Shown: positions 17,139 through 27,542, counted from the first letter of the stretch. The stretch: 64,000 nt of DNA from Streptomyces sp. SID13726 (GCF_010548375.1 NZ_JAAGLY010000004.1:434001-498000); one strand, 5' to 3'. Numbers and translations: made by a program. The notes: a model not told the origin generated them from the letters alone.

Positions 17139-17708
17139 TCAGGACGCCTGCACCGGTGGTGCCGTGCGTATGTGGAACTCCGGCCAGGGGGCCATCTCCA
17201 GCTCCTCGTTCATCTCCTCGTACCAGCCCGTGCCGTCGACCCACGCCCGCAGCCAGTCCGTGAGGGTCGGGGCGTCCGTGAACCAGGCGTGTTCGCATTC
17301 GCCGGCGTTCGGTTCGAAGAGCAGGACCGGGGCTCCCTCGTCGAGGCAGTCCACGCACGCGTACATCGCGCAGCCCCAGTGGGAGATCGGCAGGACGCCC
17401 TCGGGCCAGGGCCAGTCGGGGTCCTTGCGGGCGCTCTTGCGGTTGGCGAGGTACTGCACGACGGCGGCGGGCTCACCGGCCGGTGAGCTGTCGAGCAGGG
17501 GCAACAGGCCGTACTCCGGGCCGAATCCGCCGTCTCCTATCCGCAGGTAGAGCTCGGCGAGCAGCGAGGGCAGACGGAATCCCAGCTCGGCCTCGGCGCG
17601 GGCCAGGGTGGCCGCGTCCACCGGGTCGGGGAGGGAAGCCCAGCCCCACGGGCGGGTGTTGCGGGCCTTGTCCGCCACCCGTGTCAGCAACTGCTCGCTC
17701 TCGGTCAT
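17139..17708 (-). CDS. SMI1/KNR4 (SUKH) superfamily protein
   Basis: A 189-residue soluble protein with the SUKH fold pattern: DAATLARAEAELGFRLPSLLAELYLRIGDGGFGPEYGLLPL (N-terminal helix then the GDGGFG turn), WPEGVLPISHWGCAMYACVDC and a C-terminal helix TLTDWLRAWVDGTGWYEE. In polymorphic toxin systems SUKH proteins are common immunity proteins, but single cytoplasmic copies also occur widely in actinobacteria. ATG at 17708. It lies downstream of the barstar-domain gene on the same strand, 209 nt away, with short repeats between. No toxin gene is in the window. Confidence 0.8.
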   Translation of the reverse strand: MTESEQLLTRVADKARNTRPWGWASLPDPVDAATLARAEAELGFRLPSLLAELYLRIGDGGFGPEYGLLPLLDSSPAGEPAAVVQYLANRKSARKDPDWPWPEGVLPISHWGCAMYACVDCLDEGAPVLLFEPNAGECEHAWFTDAPTLTDWLRAWVDGTGWYEEMNEELEMAPWPEFHIRTAPPVQAS

Positions 17709-17835
17709 GCATTCATGATGCAGGGCGACACTGACAGTCGGGCAGACCTGTGGACAACCATCGGGTTGTGGAAAACCTCGGGCCGAGGTCAGGGCATGAG
17801 CAGCAGGGGCACAGCTGGGGAGCGAGGTCTCAGAG

Positions 17836-17930
17836 CAGGCTCGGGCCCGGCTGGATTCAGGCTCGGGCCCGGCTCGGTTCAGACGCGGCTCGGGCTTGGG
17901 CTCGGTCCGGGCTCGGTTCAGGCGAGCCGG
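17836..17930. repeat. Degenerate GGCTCGGGCCCGG direct repeats
   Basis: Copies of GGCTCGGGCCCGGCTSGATTCA-like units about 22 bp long follow one another at 17838, 17860 and, more degenerate, to about 17920, in the gap between the SMI1/KNR4 and barstar-domain genes. They run into the 3' end of the latter. No gene is visible in the gap. Confidence 0.5.
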
Positions 17931-19078
17931 ACGTCGATGCGTTCGCCCTCGCTGAGGAAGGCGAGGAGGTCCTCGAAGGTGAGCGGGCCGTGGGCGGTGT
18001 GCGGGGCCACGCCCAGGCATTGGCGGGCGACTTCGGAGTCGTGCCAGACCAGGTGGAAGGGCGGGGCCGCGCCCCAGCGGCCGCGCAGGCAGTCGTTCAG
18101 GGCGTCCAGGCCCCAGCCGAAGTAACCGCCGGGGCCGTTCACCGCCTCGCCCAGAGCGCAGAAGAAGCCGGGCAGGTCGGTGATGTGGCGGCCGTCGAGG
18201 TGGTACGTCGTGCCGGGCGGCCGGTCCTGGCCGCCGTGCACATGGTTGTCGAGCGCCGTACGGAGCCAGAACTGCCTGCTCTCGGCGTCAAGTCGGGCCC
18301 AGCGGTTGGGCTCGGCCGGATGTCCCTCGGCCCACAACTCCCACACCTCTTCGGCGGCGAACGGCGGTCGTTCCGACCACAGGTCGAGGGTGAGGTCGAC
18401 CAGGCCGGGTCCGCGCGCCGAGGGGATCCAGGCCCGCAACTCGCCCTCGGCCGCGGCCTGTACGGGCCGACCGGACGTGTCGACGCGTAGCACCTTGGCA
18501 TGGCCGAGGTCTTCCTCCCCGCCGTCCAGCGCGGTCCGCAGGGCGCCTTGTGGAGCGCAGCCAAGCAGCCGCAGCGGGGGTTCCAGGGGCTCGTCCGGGG
18601 CCTCGCGGACGCAGACCAGGTCGCGGCAGGTGCCGTGCGGTTCGCCGTGGGGGCCCAGCAGGCGGTAGCCCGGGGACAGCGGCGGGCGCCGCGGGTAGTC
18701 GTACGGGGTGTGGTCGGGTTCCGTGCCCTCGATGGTGATGTCCCGCAGTTTCAGGTCGCGGGCGCAGGGGCGGTCGCCGAGGACGCGCACCTCGTCCAGC
18801 TGCCACTCACCGACCGCGGTGCCGGTCCTGTCGAGGATCTCCAGGGTGAGAGACCCGAGAGAGGCCGCTCCCCCGGCACGCGCGCGGGTGAGGGCCTCGT
18901 CCAACTCGCCCTCGGGAGCGCAGCCGAGGAGTTCGTACACCTCACGGGCGGGAGGAGGCGGGTCGGCGAAGAGGTTCTCGGCGTCCTCGCACAGGGCCCA
19001 CGTCTCCTCGTAGCCCTCCTCGCCCTCGAACTCGGCCTGCCGGTCGTACGACAGCAGGACGTACTTCGGTGCCCCCAC
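17918..19078 (-). CDS. Barstar-domain (barnase-inhibitor-like) protein
   Basis: A 386-residue soluble protein whose last about 97 residues match the barstar family: YHLDGRHITDLPGFFCALGEA, then GYFGWGLDALNDCLRG, then PFHLVWHDSEVARQCLG. In barstar this domain blocks the active site of the RNase barnase. The rest is unusual. Two related segments, LLGCAPEGELDEALTRA (near residue 50) and LLGCAPQGALRTALDGG (near residue 170), each precede a beta-rich stretch (LTLEILDRTG..., AKVLRVDTSG...), so the N-terminal part looks internally duplicated. No signal peptide. The partner could be a barnase-like RNase encoded elsewhere. It adjoins the SUKH gene, another immunity-type fold. Confidence 0.75.
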   Translation of the reverse strand: MGAPKYVLLSYDRQAEFEGEEGYEETWALCEDAENLFADPPPPAREVYELLGCAPEGELDEALTRARAGGAASLGSLTLEILDRTGTAVGEWQLDEVRVLGDRPCARDLKLRDITIEGTEPDHTPYDYPRRPPLSPGYRLLGPHGEPHGTCRDLVCVREAPDEPLEPPLRLLGCAPQGALRTALDGGEEDLGHAKVLRVDTSGRPVQAAAEGELRAWIPSARGPGLVDLTLDLWSERPPFAAEEVWELWAEGHPAEPNRWARLDAESRQFWLRTALDNHVHGGQDRPPGTTYHLDGRHITDLPGFFCALGEAVNGPGGYFGWGLDALNDCLRGRWGAAPPFHLVWHDSEVARQCLGVAPHTAHGPLTFEDLLAFLSEGERIDVRLA

Positions 19079-19094
19079 TCCCCCGGCCCGTCCG

Positions 19095-19487
19095 TCAGCG
19101 GGTCGCGAACGGCTGGTCCGTGGGGACGATCTCGCGGCCCAGGGGGAACAGGGACACGGGGATCAGCTTGAAGTTGGCGATGCCGAACGGAATACCGATG
19201 ATCGTGACGCAGAGGATGAGGCCGGTGACGATGTGGCCGAGGGCCAGCCACCATCCCGCGAGGACCAGCCACAGGACGTTGCCGACGCAGGAGGGCGCGC
19301 CCGCGTCCCGGCGCTCGACGGTGGTGTATCCGAAGGGCCACAGGGCGTAGATGCCGATACGGAAGGCCGCTATGCCGAACGGGATGCCGATGATCGTGAT
19401 GCAGAGCAGCGCACCCGCTGCCAGGTATCCGAGGCACAGCCAGAAGCCGCTCAGGACGAGCCAAATGACGTTCAGGATGGTTTTCAC
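19095..19487 (-). CDS. YccF-domain membrane protein
   Basis: A 130-residue protein made of two YccF repeats. Each has a hydrophobic helix pair and the motif [17 protein letters not shown] or [17 protein letters not shown]. Four transmembrane segments. Function unknown. GTG start overlaps the htpX stop by 4 nt, so translation is coupled to the protease. Confidence 0.9.
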   Translation of the reverse strand: MKTILNVIWLVLSGFWLCLGYLAAGALLCITIIGIPFGIAAFRIGIYALWPFGYTTVERRDAGAPSCVGNVLWLVLAGWWLALGHIVTGLILCVTIIGIPFGIANFKLIPVSLFPLGREIVPTDQPFATR

Positions 19488-20347
19488 TGGGGGCGACCTG
19501 CCATCTTCTCGAGCCGGGCGATGCGCTCCGCCATCGGCGGGTGCGTCGAGAACATCTTGGACAGTCCCTGGCCAGGGCGGAAGGGGTTCGCGATCATCAT
19601 GTGGCTCGCGGTCTCGATGCGCGGCTCGGGGGGCAACGGCAGCTGCTTGGTGCCCGCTTCGAGCTTGCGCAGCGCGCTGGCGAGCGCGAGGGGGTCGCCG
19701 GTGAGCTGGGCGCCGGACGCGTCCGCCTCGTACTCACGGGAGCGGCTGATGGCCATCTGGATGAGGGTGGCCGCCAGCGGTCCGAGGATCATGATCAGCA
19801 GCATGCCTAGCAGGCCCGGGCCGTCATCGTCGTCGGAGCGGCCGATCGGGATCAGCCAGGCGAAGTTGACCAGGAACATGATCACGGAGGCGAGGGCGCC
19901 GGCGACCGACGAGATCAGGATGTCGCGGTTGTAGACATGGCTGAGTTCGTGGCCGATGACACCGCGCAGTTCACGCTCGTCCAGGATGCGCATGATGCCT
20001 TCGGTGCAGCACACGGCGGCGTTGCGCGGGTTGCGGCCGGTCGCGAAGGCGTTGGGGGCCTCGGTCGGCGAGATGTACAGGCGCGGCATGGGCTGGCGGG
20101 CCTGGGTGGAGAGTTCGCGGACCATGCGGTACAGGGCCGGGGCCTCGAACTCGCTCACCGGGCGGGCGCGCATCGCGCGTAGAGCCAGCTTGTCGCTGTT
20201 CCAGTACGCGTACGCGTTGGTGCCCAGCGCGATCAGGACGGCGACGACCAGCCCCATGCGGCCGAAGAAGCTGCCGATGACGATGATGAGTGCCGACAGT
20301 CCCCCGAGGAGTACTGCGGTCCTGAGCCCGTTGTGCCGGCGGTGCAC
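19484..20347 (-). CDS. htpX: Membrane zinc metalloprotease HtpX
   Basis: HtpX is an M48 inner-membrane protease that degrades misfolded membrane proteins. The 287 residues contain two N-terminal transmembrane helices, the zinc motif HELSH (H133, E134, H137), two further helices ([19 protein letters not shown] and [18 protein letters not shown]) and the third zinc ligand Glu in [13 protein letters not shown] at 20347 lies 7 nt after GGAGG; residues before it in the frame are not homologous. Translationally coupled to the YccF gene. The 191 nt between it and nuoN hold no gene. Confidence 0.95.
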   Translation of the reverse strand: MHRRHNGLRTAVLLGGLSALIIVIGSFFGRMGLVVAVLIALGTNAYAYWNSDKLALRAMRARPVSEFEAPALYRMVRELSTQARQPMPRLYISPTEAPNAFATGRNPRNAAVCCTEGIMRILDERELRGVIGHELSHVYNRDILISSVAGALASVIMFLVNFAWLIPIGRSDDDDGPGLLGMLLIMILGPLAATLIQMAISRSREYEADASGAQLTGDPLALASALRKLEAGTKQLPLPPEPRIETASHMMIANPFRPGQGLSKMFSTHPPMAERIARLEKMAGRPQ

Positions 20348-20538
20348 GGTACGCCCTCCAAATCGTGCAGCAGGGGAACCCTTTGCTTGCTGTCTCCGAT
20401 GTCTTCCGATGCCACCGGTCCGTGGTGTCACGTCCAGTGGACCCTCCCGTTCTGCTCAACGCCAGGCGAGGGCCACTAGTTCCCTTGTGCGCGCGGAGGC
20501 CCAGGTGGGCCGTCCGGGTGACGGTTCGGGGAGGGGCT

Positions 20539-22092
20539 TCAGAAGAGTCCGGTGTCGGCGAAGCGCAGCACCAGTTGGGGCGCCCCGGAGAGGGCGATGC
20601 CGAGGACGCCGGTCAGGACAAGGGCGGCGGTGAGGGGGGCGGGGACGCGGTGGGCGGTGGATTCGCCGTCGGGGGCCCGGAACAGCAGGGTCGTCCACTG
20701 GAGGTAGTAGAACAGCGCGATCACGACGTTGACGGCCATGACCACGGCGAGCCAGCCGAGGCCCGCGTCCACGGCCGCCGAGAAGACGGTGACCTTGGCG
20801 AACAGGCCGATGATGCCCGGCGGCAGTCCGGCCAGGCAGAGCAGGAAGAAGCCCAGCAGAAGGGCCGCGACCGGGTTGGTGGCGTACAGGCCCCGGTAGT
20901 CGTCGATGCGGTTCGCGGTCTTCGTACGGCCCACCAGCGCGGCCACCGCGAAGGCGCCGAGGTTCACGGCGGCGTACATGAGCGCGTAGGCGACGGTGGA
21001 GCCCACGGATCGCTCGGCGTCGCCCGAGTACGCGGCGGCGGCGATCGGGACGAGGAGGTAGCCGGCCTGTCCGACGGAGGACCAGGCGAGCAGTCGTACG
21101 GCGCTGTACGCGCGCGTGGTCCGCTGTCGGAGGGCGCCGACGTTGCCGACAGTCATGGTGAGGGCGGCGAGCGCGGCGAGTGCCGGGCCCCAGACGTCGG
21201 CGTACGACGGCAGGGCGACGACGGTGATCAGGATCAGGCCGGAGAAGCCGACCGCCTTGCCGACGACCGACAAGTAGGCGGCGATCGGCAGGGGCGCGCC
21301 CACGTAGGTGTCGGGCACCCAGAAGTGGAAGGGCACCGCGGCCGTCTTGAAGGCGAAGCCGACGAGGGTGAGGACGACTCCGGTCTGGGCGAGGGTGTGG
21401 AGCTGTCCGTCGACGTGCTGGATGCGGTCCGCGACCTGGGTGAGGTACAGGGTGCCGGTGGAGGCGTACACGAAGCTGATGCCCATGAGGCTCACCGCGG
21501 TCGCGGTGACCGAGGACAGGAAGAACTTCAGGGCGGCTTCGGACGACTTCCGGTCGCCGTGCCGGATGCCGACGAGGGCGAAGGCGGGCAGGGAGGCGAC
21601 CTCCAGGGCGACGACGAGGGTCGCCAGGTCACGGGAGGCGGGCAGGAGGGCCGCGCCAGCCGCGGAGGAGAGCAGCAGGAACCAGTACTCCCCTTCGGGG
21701 AGTGTCCTGTCGGCGTCCTTGAGGGTGGTGACCGACAGCAGGGCGGCCAGGAGGGCGCCGCCGAGAACGAGGAACTGGATGACGAGCGTGAAGCGGTCGG
21801 CCGTATAGCTGCACACATCGGCGTCACCGGTCAGACAGAAGGTGCTGCGGTCGCCGTCCAGGAGGGGCAGCAGGAGGAGTGCGGCGGCCGCGAGGCCCGC
21901 GACCGACAGCCAGCCGAGCAGGCCCTTCTTGTGCTCGCCGACGAACAGGTCGGCCACGAGGACGACGAGTCCGACGACCGCCGCGAGGGTGGGCGGCGCG
22001 ATGGCGAGCCAGTCGACGGACTGGACGAGGTTCGCGGCGAGGGGCTGGACCGCGGAGGTCAGCGGCTCGGCCGAGGAGGCCAGGGTGCTCAT
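20539..22092 (-). CDS. nuoN: NADH-quinone oxidoreductase subunit N (partial-type nuo operon)
   Basis: One of three antiporter-like proton-channel subunits of complex I. 517 residues and about 14 helices, with the conserved membrane Glu/Lys-bearing segments LVVALEVASLPAFALVGIRHGD and FKTAAVPFHFWVPDTYVGAPLPI, and RLLAWSSVGQAGYLL for the second channel half. The ATG at 22092 overlaps the nuoM stop by 4 nt; the longer frame lies inside nuoM. Last gene of the operon; I see no strong terminator behind it. Confidence 0.93.
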   Translation of the reverse strand: MSTLASSAEPLTSAVQPLAANLVQSVDWLAIAPPTLAAVVGLVVLVADLFVGEHKKGLLGWLSVAGLAAAALLLLPLLDGDRSTFCLTGDADVCSYTADRFTLVIQFLVLGGALLAALLSVTTLKDADRTLPEGEYWFLLLSSAAGAALLPASRDLATLVVALEVASLPAFALVGIRHGDRKSSEAALKFFLSSVTATAVSLMGISFVYASTGTLYLTQVADRIQHVDGQLHTLAQTGVVLTLVGFAFKTAAVPFHFWVPDTYVGAPLPIAAYLSVVGKAVGFSGLILITVVALPSYADVWGPALAALAALTMTVGNVGALRQRTTRAYSAVRLLAWSSVGQAGYLLVPIAAAAYSGDAERSVGSTVAYALMYAAVNLGAFAVAALVGRTKTANRIDDYRGLYATNPVAALLLGFFLLCLAGLPPGIIGLFAKVTVFSAAVDAGLGWLAVVMAVNVVIALFYYLQWTTLLFRAPDGESTAHRVPAPLTAALVLTGVLGIALSGAPQLVLRFADTGLF

Positions 22093-23663
22093 CGGTTGCC
22101 TCCTGCGAGGAGCTGCTGCACGGCCGGGTCGGTGAGTCCGAGGAGGGCCTTCGGCCACAGGCCCGCCACGACGGTGAGGGCGACGAGCGGCGTCCAGGCC
22201 GCGAACTCGTACGTGTGGACGTCGGCGAGCCGCGGGGCGTCCTGCGGTACGGCTCCCATGCAGACCCGGCGGACCACGACGAGCATGTACGCGGCCGTCA
22301 GGAGGGTGCCGAAGGCGCCGATCGCCATGAAGGTGAGGAAGGCGGGACGGCTGAGGTCGTCGGCGGGCTTGAACGCGCCGAACAGCGCCAGCATCTCGCC
22401 CCAGAACCCGGCGAGACCGGGCAGTCCGAGCGAGGCGACCGCTCCGAAGGCCAGCAGGCCGCCGAGGCGCGGGGCCTTGCCGTAGAGGGCGGCGCCGGTC
22501 TCCTCGGCGAGGGTGTCCAGGTCGGTGGTGCCCGTACGGTCCTTCAACGCGCCGACCAGGAAGAACAGCAGGCCGGTGATGAGGCCGTGGGCGATGTTGG
22601 CGAACAGGGCGCCGTTCACGCCGGTCGGGGTCATGGTCGCGATGCCGAGCAGCACGAAGCCCATGTGACCGACGGAGGAGTAGGCGATCAGACGCTTGAG
22701 GTCGCCCTTGGCGCCCTTCTTGGCGAGGGCCAGGCAGGCCAGGGATCCGTAGATGATCCCGACCACGGCGAAGGCGGCCAGGTAGGGCGCGAAGTCACGG
22801 AATCCGTCGGGCGCGATCGGCAGGAGGATCCGGACGAACCCGTACGTGCCCATCTTCAGCAGGACGCCGGCCAGCAGGACCGAGCCGACGGTCGGGGCGG
22901 CGGTGTGGGCGTCGGGCAGCCAGCTGTGCAGCGGCCACATCGGGGTCTTGACCGCGAGCCCGATTCCGATCGCCAGAACGGCGATGACCTGCACGGATGC
23001 GGTCAGGGACCGGCCGTTGTCAGTGGCGAGTGACACCATGTCGAATGTGCCCGCCTTGATCCCGATCAGGAGCAGGCCGAGCAGCATGACGACCGAGCCG
23101 AGCAGTGTGTAGAGGATGAAGCGCCAGGCGGCGGCCTGACGCTCCGCACCGCCCCAGCGGGCGATGAGGAAGTACATCGGGATGAGCACTGTCTCGAACG
23201 CGAGGAAGAACAGCAGCAGATCGAGGACGGCGAAGGTCGCGAGGGTACCGGACTCGAGGACGAGCAGCAGTGCGACGAAGGCCTTCGGGGTGGGGCCCGC
23301 AGGCATCTTGAAGTACGAGTAGAGGGCGCAGAGGAAGGTCAGCAGCGTGGTCAGGACCAGAAGGGGGAGGGAGATGCCGTCGATGCCGAGGTGGATGCGC
23401 ACGTCGAGTGCGGGGATCCAGCTGATGTCGGTCGTGGCCTGCATCTTCGAGGGATGGTCGTGGTCGAAGCCGAGCGCGAGGGCGATCGCGGCGACGAGGA
23501 TCACTCCGGTGACCAGCACACCGTGCCGCAGCACCGCCTGCTCGGGCGACTTCATCTTCAGTCCGGGCGGGGCCGGCAGCAGGGCGGTGACGGCGCCGAG
23601 GAGCGGCCCGGCCACGATCAACGCCAGAAGGAACTGCATCACGGACTCGTTGATATCGATCAC
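22089..23663 (-). CDS. nuoM: NADH-quinone oxidoreductase subunit M
   Basis: Antiporter-like membrane subunit, 524 residues. Diagnostic segments are GIDGISLPLLVLTTLLT, FLAFETVLIPMYFLIARWGG (conserved channel Glu in helix 5), VKTPMWPLHSWLPDAHTAAP (conserved Lys) and RLIAYSSVGHMGFVLLG. GTG at 23663. Overlaps nuoN by 4 nt and follows nuoL with a 6-nt gap. Confidence 0.94.
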   Translation of the reverse strand: MIDINESVMQFLLALIVAGPLLGAVTALLPAPPGLKMKSPEQAVLRHGVLVTGVILVAAIALALGFDHDHPSKMQATTDISWIPALDVRIHLGIDGISLPLLVLTTLLTFLCALYSYFKMPAGPTPKAFVALLLVLESGTLATFAVLDLLLFFLAFETVLIPMYFLIARWGGAERQAAAWRFILYTLLGSVVMLLGLLLIGIKAGTFDMVSLATDNGRSLTASVQVIAVLAIGIGLAVKTPMWPLHSWLPDAHTAAPTVGSVLLAGVLLKMGTYGFVRILLPIAPDGFRDFAPYLAAFAVVGIIYGSLACLALAKKGAKGDLKRLIAYSSVGHMGFVLLGIATMTPTGVNGALFANIAHGLITGLLFFLVGALKDRTGTTDLDTLAEETGAALYGKAPRLGGLLAFGAVASLGLPGLAGFWGEMLALFGAFKPADDLSRPAFLTFMAIGAFGTLLTAAYMLVVVRRVCMGAVPQDAPRLADVHTYEFAAWTPLVALTVVAGLWPKALLGLTDPAVQQLLAGGNR

Positions 23664-23669
23664 GCCTGC

Positions 23670-25664
23670 TCACGCTCCCGTGGCGACGAGGACTGCGGCG
23701 ACCGCGAGGACGACGGTGCCGGCGAGCAGCGCGCTCACATAGGTCTGGAGATTGCCGGTCTGGGCCCGTCGTACGGCGGCGCCGAGCCAGCGGGGCAGCG
23801 CGCCCGCGCCGCGTACGTAGGTCTCGACGACCTCGCGGTCCAGGAACCGCACGAGCGTGGCCGCGGCCTGGACCGGGCGGACGAAGAGCGCCGTGTACAG
23901 GGCGTCCAGGTGGAAGCCGACGGCCGCGTGGCGGTGCAGCGGGCCGAGGAGCAGGCGTCCGGGGTCCGCGGGGTCCGGCGCTTGGGCTACGTCTCCGTAG
24001 GCGGGCTCGTGGCTGGCGATGGCCTCGGCCTCGACCAGTCCGGCGTCGCCGTCGGGGTGGGCCGCGACCGCGCCCAGCGGGACGCGGGTGGCGAGCGCGC
24101 TGGTGTGCCGCCAGGCGGCGTAGGTGACGATGCCGCCGACCAGGGCCACGCCCGTGCCGACGACGGAGGTGGTGAGGGTCGGGGTGAGGTCGCGGCCGTC
24201 GAACCAGTCGGGCAGCACGCGGTAGGCGAACGCGCCGAGGGCGAGGGACGGGACCGCGAGGATCCACAGGACCACGGTCATCGGCAGCGGCTGGCGGCCG
24301 TGGTCGGGGGCCTCGACGCCCCGGCCGTGGAAGGCCAGCAGCCACAGGCGGGTCGCGTACGCGGCGGTGAGCAGGGCCGTGAGGAGACCGGCGACGAGGG
24401 TGATCCAGCCCGCGGCGCCGGGGGCGTGCTCGGTGTGGCCGGTGGCCACGTGCTCGGCGGCGCCGAGGACCGACTCCTTGGAGAAGAAGCCGCTGAAGGG
24501 CGGGATCGCGGCGAGCGCGAGGAGCGCCACGGTCATCGTCCAGAAGGCGTCGGGGACGCGGGCGCGCAGATCCTTCATACGGGACATGGCGGCCAGCGAG
24601 TTGGTGCCGGCGGCGTGGATGACCACGCCGGCCGCGAGGAACAGCAGCGCCTTGAAGGCGCCGTGGGACAGGAGGTGGAAGACGGCGGCACCGCGGTCGC
24701 CGACGGCGAGGGCGCCGGTCATGTAGCCGAGCTGGCCGATCGTCGAGTAGGCGAGGACGCGCTTGATGTCGTCCTGGGCGAGCGCGGCGAGGCCGGAGCC
24801 GAGCATCGTCACGGCGGCCATGACGGCGAGGACCACCATCGCGGCCTGCGAGGCCTCGAAGACCGGGAGGAGACGGGCGGTGAAGTAGACACCGGCGGCG
24901 ACCATCGTCGCGGCGTGGATCAGCGCGGAGACGGGGGTCGGGCCCGCCATCGCGTCGGGGAGCCAGGTGTGCAGCGGGAACTGCGCCGACTTGCCGGCCA
25001 CGCCCGCGAGGAGAAGCAGGGCGATCAGGGTCGGGTGGTCGAGCCCGCCGTGCGCGACGGCGTCGAGGACCTTCGTGATCCGGAAGGAGCCGGCGTCGGT
25101 GGCGAGCGCGAACAGACCGATGAGGAAGGGGACGTCACCGAGTTTGGTCACCAGGAAGGCCTTGAGGGAGGCGGCGCGGGCCTCCGGGGTCTCCCAGTAG
25201 TGGCCGACCAGGAAGTACGAGCAGATGCCCATGATCTCCCAGCCGACCAGCAGCACGATCAGGTCGCCGGAGTAGACGACGAGCAGCATCGCGGAGGTGA
25301 AGAGGGAGACGAGAGCGGCGTACGAGGGGTAGCGCGGGTCGTCGCGCAGATAGCCCGTCGAGTAGATCTGCACACAGGTGGCGACGAAGGCGACCAGGAC
25401 GGCGACGAGGGCGGCGAAGCCGTCAATGTGCAGGGCGAGTTCGATCGGGACCGAGCCGGTCGGGGTGAGTTCGGTGGCGGCGTCCACGGCCTGGTCGCCG
25501 CCCTGGCGCACGGCGACCACCCGGGCGAGCGCGAGGGCGGCCAGCGGCGGGAGGACGGCGAGCGGGCGGACGAAGCCGGGGGCGGTGCGTCCCAGGAGCA
25601 GACCGGCCGCGGCGCCCAGGAAGGGCAGGAGGGGGACGAGGACGGCGAGGGTGGTCGTGGTCAC
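23670..25664 (-). CDS. nuoL: NADH-quinone oxidoreductase subunit L
   Basis: The distal antiporter-like subunit with the long lateral helix. 664 residues, with [19 protein letters not shown] (conserved Glu), [20 protein letters not shown] and [17 protein letters not shown]. Residues after about 560 form the amphipathic piston helix region and a last membrane anchor. GTG at 25664 overlaps the nuoK stop by 4 nt. Confidence 0.94.
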   Translation of the reverse strand: MTTTTLAVLVPLLPFLGAAAGLLLGRTAPGFVRPLAVLPPLAALALARVVAVRQGGDQAVDAATELTPTGSVPIELALHIDGFAALVAVLVAFVATCVQIYSTGYLRDDPRYPSYAALVSLFTSAMLLVVYSGDLIVLLVGWEIMGICSYFLVGHYWETPEARAASLKAFLVTKLGDVPFLIGLFALATDAGSFRITKVLDAVAHGGLDHPTLIALLLLAGVAGKSAQFPLHTWLPDAMAGPTPVSALIHAATMVAAGVYFTARLLPVFEASQAAMVVLAVMAAVTMLGSGLAALAQDDIKRVLAYSTIGQLGYMTGALAVGDRGAAVFHLLSHGAFKALLFLAAGVVIHAAGTNSLAAMSRMKDLRARVPDAFWTMTVALLALAAIPPFSGFFSKESVLGAAEHVATGHTEHAPGAAGWITLVAGLLTALLTAAYATRLWLLAFHGRGVEAPDHGRQPLPMTVVLWILAVPSLALGAFAYRVLPDWFDGRDLTPTLTTSVVGTGVALVGGIVTYAAWRHTSALATRVPLGAVAAHPDGDAGLVEAEAIASHEPAYGDVAQAPDPADPGRLLLGPLHRHAAVGFHLDALYTALFVRPVQAAATLVRFLDREVVETYVRGAGALPRWLGAAVRRAQTGNLQTYVSALLAGTVVLAVAAVLVATGA

Positions 25665-26077
25665 GCGGTGGCCTCAGCCTTCCCGGTCCGCCCGGACCGT
25701 GCGGCCTCTTCGGCCGTGCGGGCGTCACTGTCGGAGCCGTCGGAATCGTCGGGGTCGTGGCCCTCGGCCGTGTCGCGGAGCCTGTCGATGTCGGCGGTGC
25801 CGCGGTTGCGGTGGACGGCTAGGACGATCGCGAGGCCGATGCCGATCTCGGCGGCGGCGATGGCGATGGTGAACAGGGTCAGGGCCTGGCCGGAGTGCAG
25901 GGTCTCCTCGGCGGCCCTGCTGAGCCAGACGTCGAAGGCGACCAGGTTCAGGTTGACGGCGTTGAGCATCAGCTCGACCGACATCAGGACGAGGATCGCG
26001 TTGCGGCGGGCGAGGACGCCGTAGAGGCCGGTGCAGAAGAGGAGGGCGGCGAGTACGGCGGGATAGGCGAGGTGCAT
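25661..26077 (-). CDS. nuoK: NADH-quinone oxidoreductase subunit K with acidic tail
   Basis: Three-helix membrane subunit with the two conserved membrane glutamates, in [15 protein letters not shown] and in [15 protein letters not shown]. The family is about 100 residues; this protein is 138, the excess being a C-terminal acidic tail ([23 protein letters not shown]). ATG at 26077 overlaps the nuoJ stop by one base. Confidence 0.92.
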   Translation of the reverse strand: MHLAYPAVLAALLFCTGLYGVLARRNAILVLMSVELMLNAVNLNLVAFDVWLSRAAEETLHSGQALTLFTIAIAAAEIGIGLAIVLAVHRNRGTADIDRLRDTAEGHDPDDSDGSDSDARTAEEAARSGRTGKAEATA

Positions 26078-26922
26078 CAGCGGGCGCCGCCTTCCTGTTC
26101 GGCCGACTCTGTTCCCTCGGCGGACTCGGTGCTCTTGGCGGGGGCGGTCGCCGGGGCGGGTGCGGTGCCCTTGGCGGACTCGGCTCCCTGGGCGGACTTG
26201 GTTGCCGTGGCGGGTGCGGTAGTCCTGGCGGACGCGGTGGCCCTGGCCTGCTCAGTTCCCGTGTCCGACCCATTTCGCCCGATCGGGTGATTACGGGAAT
26301 CCGGGACGGATGGGGAACTACCGGTCGCTCCCCGGGAGTTCACAGGGGGAGAGCTCGACTCCGCCTTCGCCTTGCGGGACAGGACGATCGCGCCGACCAG
26401 TGCCGCGAGGAGCAGGACGGAGAGGGCCTCGAAGGGGAGGACCCAGTTCTGGAAGAGGCTCGCGCCGGTGGCCTCGGTGGAGCCGGCGGCGGGTCCGTCG
26501 AGGTCGATCCAGGTGGCCCGGAAGGCATCGACGACCACCCAGACCAGGGCTGCCGCCGCGGCGACGGCCACGGCGAGGGCGGCCCAGCGATTCCCCGAGT
26601 CCGCGTCCGGGGAGCGGCCGATGGGGGCCTTGGTGAGCATCAGACCGAACAGAAGGAGGACGACCACGGAGCCGACATAGATGAGGACCTGCACCCAGGC
26701 GATGAACTCGGCGGTGAGCAGGAGGTATTCGACGGCGAGGCCGCCGAGGGCGACCACCAGCCACAGGGCGGCGTGCACCAGCTGCCTGGTGGTCACGGTG
26801 ACGATCGCGGCGCCGAAGGTGACCAGACCGACGAGCAGGAAGGCGATCTCGACGCCGGTCGGGGAGAGGAAGCCGTGCGTCTCGGCGGCGGCCATGGTCA
26901 GCGCGGCGGGGGTGAGGCTCAC
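26077..26922 (-). CDS. nuoJ: NADH-quinone oxidoreductase subunit J with Ala/Thr-rich tail
   Basis: Membrane subunit near the quinone channel; five helices with the conserved [20 protein letters not shown] containing the helix 3 pi-bulge region. 281 residues, against about 160-200 usually. After about residue 190 the sequence becomes a Ser/Thr/Ala/Glu-rich tail ([18 protein letters not shown] and similar). GTG at 26922 overlaps nuoI by 4 nt; an internal ATG a few codons later is possible. Confidence 0.9.
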   Translation of the reverse strand: MSLTPAALTMAAAETHGFLSPTGVEIAFLLVGLVTFGAAIVTVTTRQLVHAALWLVVALGGLAVEYLLLTAEFIAWVQVLIYVGSVVVLLLFGLMLTKAPIGRSPDADSGNRWAALAVAVAAAAALVWVVVDAFRATWIDLDGPAAGSTEATGASLFQNWVLPFEALSVLLLAALVGAIVLSRKAKAESSSPPVNSRGATGSSPSVPDSRNHPIGRNGSDTGTEQARATASARTTAPATATKSAQGAESAKGTAPAPATAPAKSTESAEGTESAEQEGGAR

Positions 26923-27542
26923 GCGTCCCCCTCCTGCTGCTCGGGCCTCTGTACGCGCCGCCGCTCGGGCTGCTGCTCGGGCCGTTGTTCGGGCCGCTGA
27001 TCCGGCTGAGGTTCGGCCTGTGCCGCCGCCAGCTTCTCGGCGGTCTTGCGGGCGGTGGCGATCTCCTTCGGTTCCTCGGCGCCGGCATCGAGGGCCGGTG
27101 GGGCCGGGACGGTCCACATCCACTCGCGGAGCTTGTCCCGCTCGTGGGTGAGGTCGCGGATGTCGGTCTCGGCGTACTCGAACTCCGGGGACCAGAACAG
27201 GGCGTCGAAAGGACACACCTCGATGCAGATACCGCAGTACATGCAGAGGGAGAAGTCGATGGCGAAGCGGTCGAGGACGTTGCGGCTGCGTTCGCGGCCG
27301 CCGGGGGTCGCCGCCGGGACCGTCTCCTTGTGGGAGTCGATGTAGATGCACCAGTCGGGGCACTCACGGGCGCAGAGCATGCAGACCGTGCAGTTCTCCT
27401 CGAACAGGCCGATCACTCCGCGGGTGCGGGGTGGGAGGTCGGGCTGGGTGTCGGGGTACTGCTCGGTGACGGTCTTCTTCGTCATCGTGCGGAGGGTGAC
27501 GGCCAGGCCCTTGGCGAGGCCACTTCCAGGAATGGGGGCCAT
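26919..27542 (-). CDS. nuoI: NADH-quinone oxidoreductase subunit I, 2x[4Fe-4S]
   Basis: The connecting-arm protein with two tetranuclear iron-sulfur clusters, N6a and N6b, that pass electrons to NuoB. Both CxxCxxCxxxC(P) motifs are complete: C51, C54, C57, C61 and C100, C103, C106, C110. 207 residues; after about residue 165 the C-terminus is a Gln/Pro/Arg/Glu repeat region ([13 protein letters not shown]), not part of the family. ATG at 27542, two bases after the nuoH stop. Confidence 0.93.
   Translation of the reverse strand: MAPIPGSGLAKGLAVTLRTMTKKTVTEQYPDTQPDLPPRTRGVIGLFEENCTVCMLCARECPDWCIYIDSHKETVPAATPGGRERSRNVLDRFAIDFSLCMYCGICIEVCPFDALFWSPEFEYAETDIRDLTHERDKLREWMWTVPAPPALDAGAEEPKEIATARKTAEKLAAAQAEPQPDQRPEQRPEQQPERRRVQRPEQQEGDA

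Noticed and set aside
16801..17358. Collagen-like minus-strand frame with VGPTGHT repeats
   Set aside because: Overlaps two real genes in the wrong frame, and the repeat DNA explains the pattern.
20365..22485. 706-codon plus-strand frame opposite nuoN
   Set aside because: Gly/Glu/Arg-rich shadow frame; nuoN on the other strand has full membrane-protein conservation.
23391..26024. 877-codon plus-strand frame opposite nuoL/nuoM
   Set aside because: Longest frame in the window but only the complement of three overlapping nuo genes.
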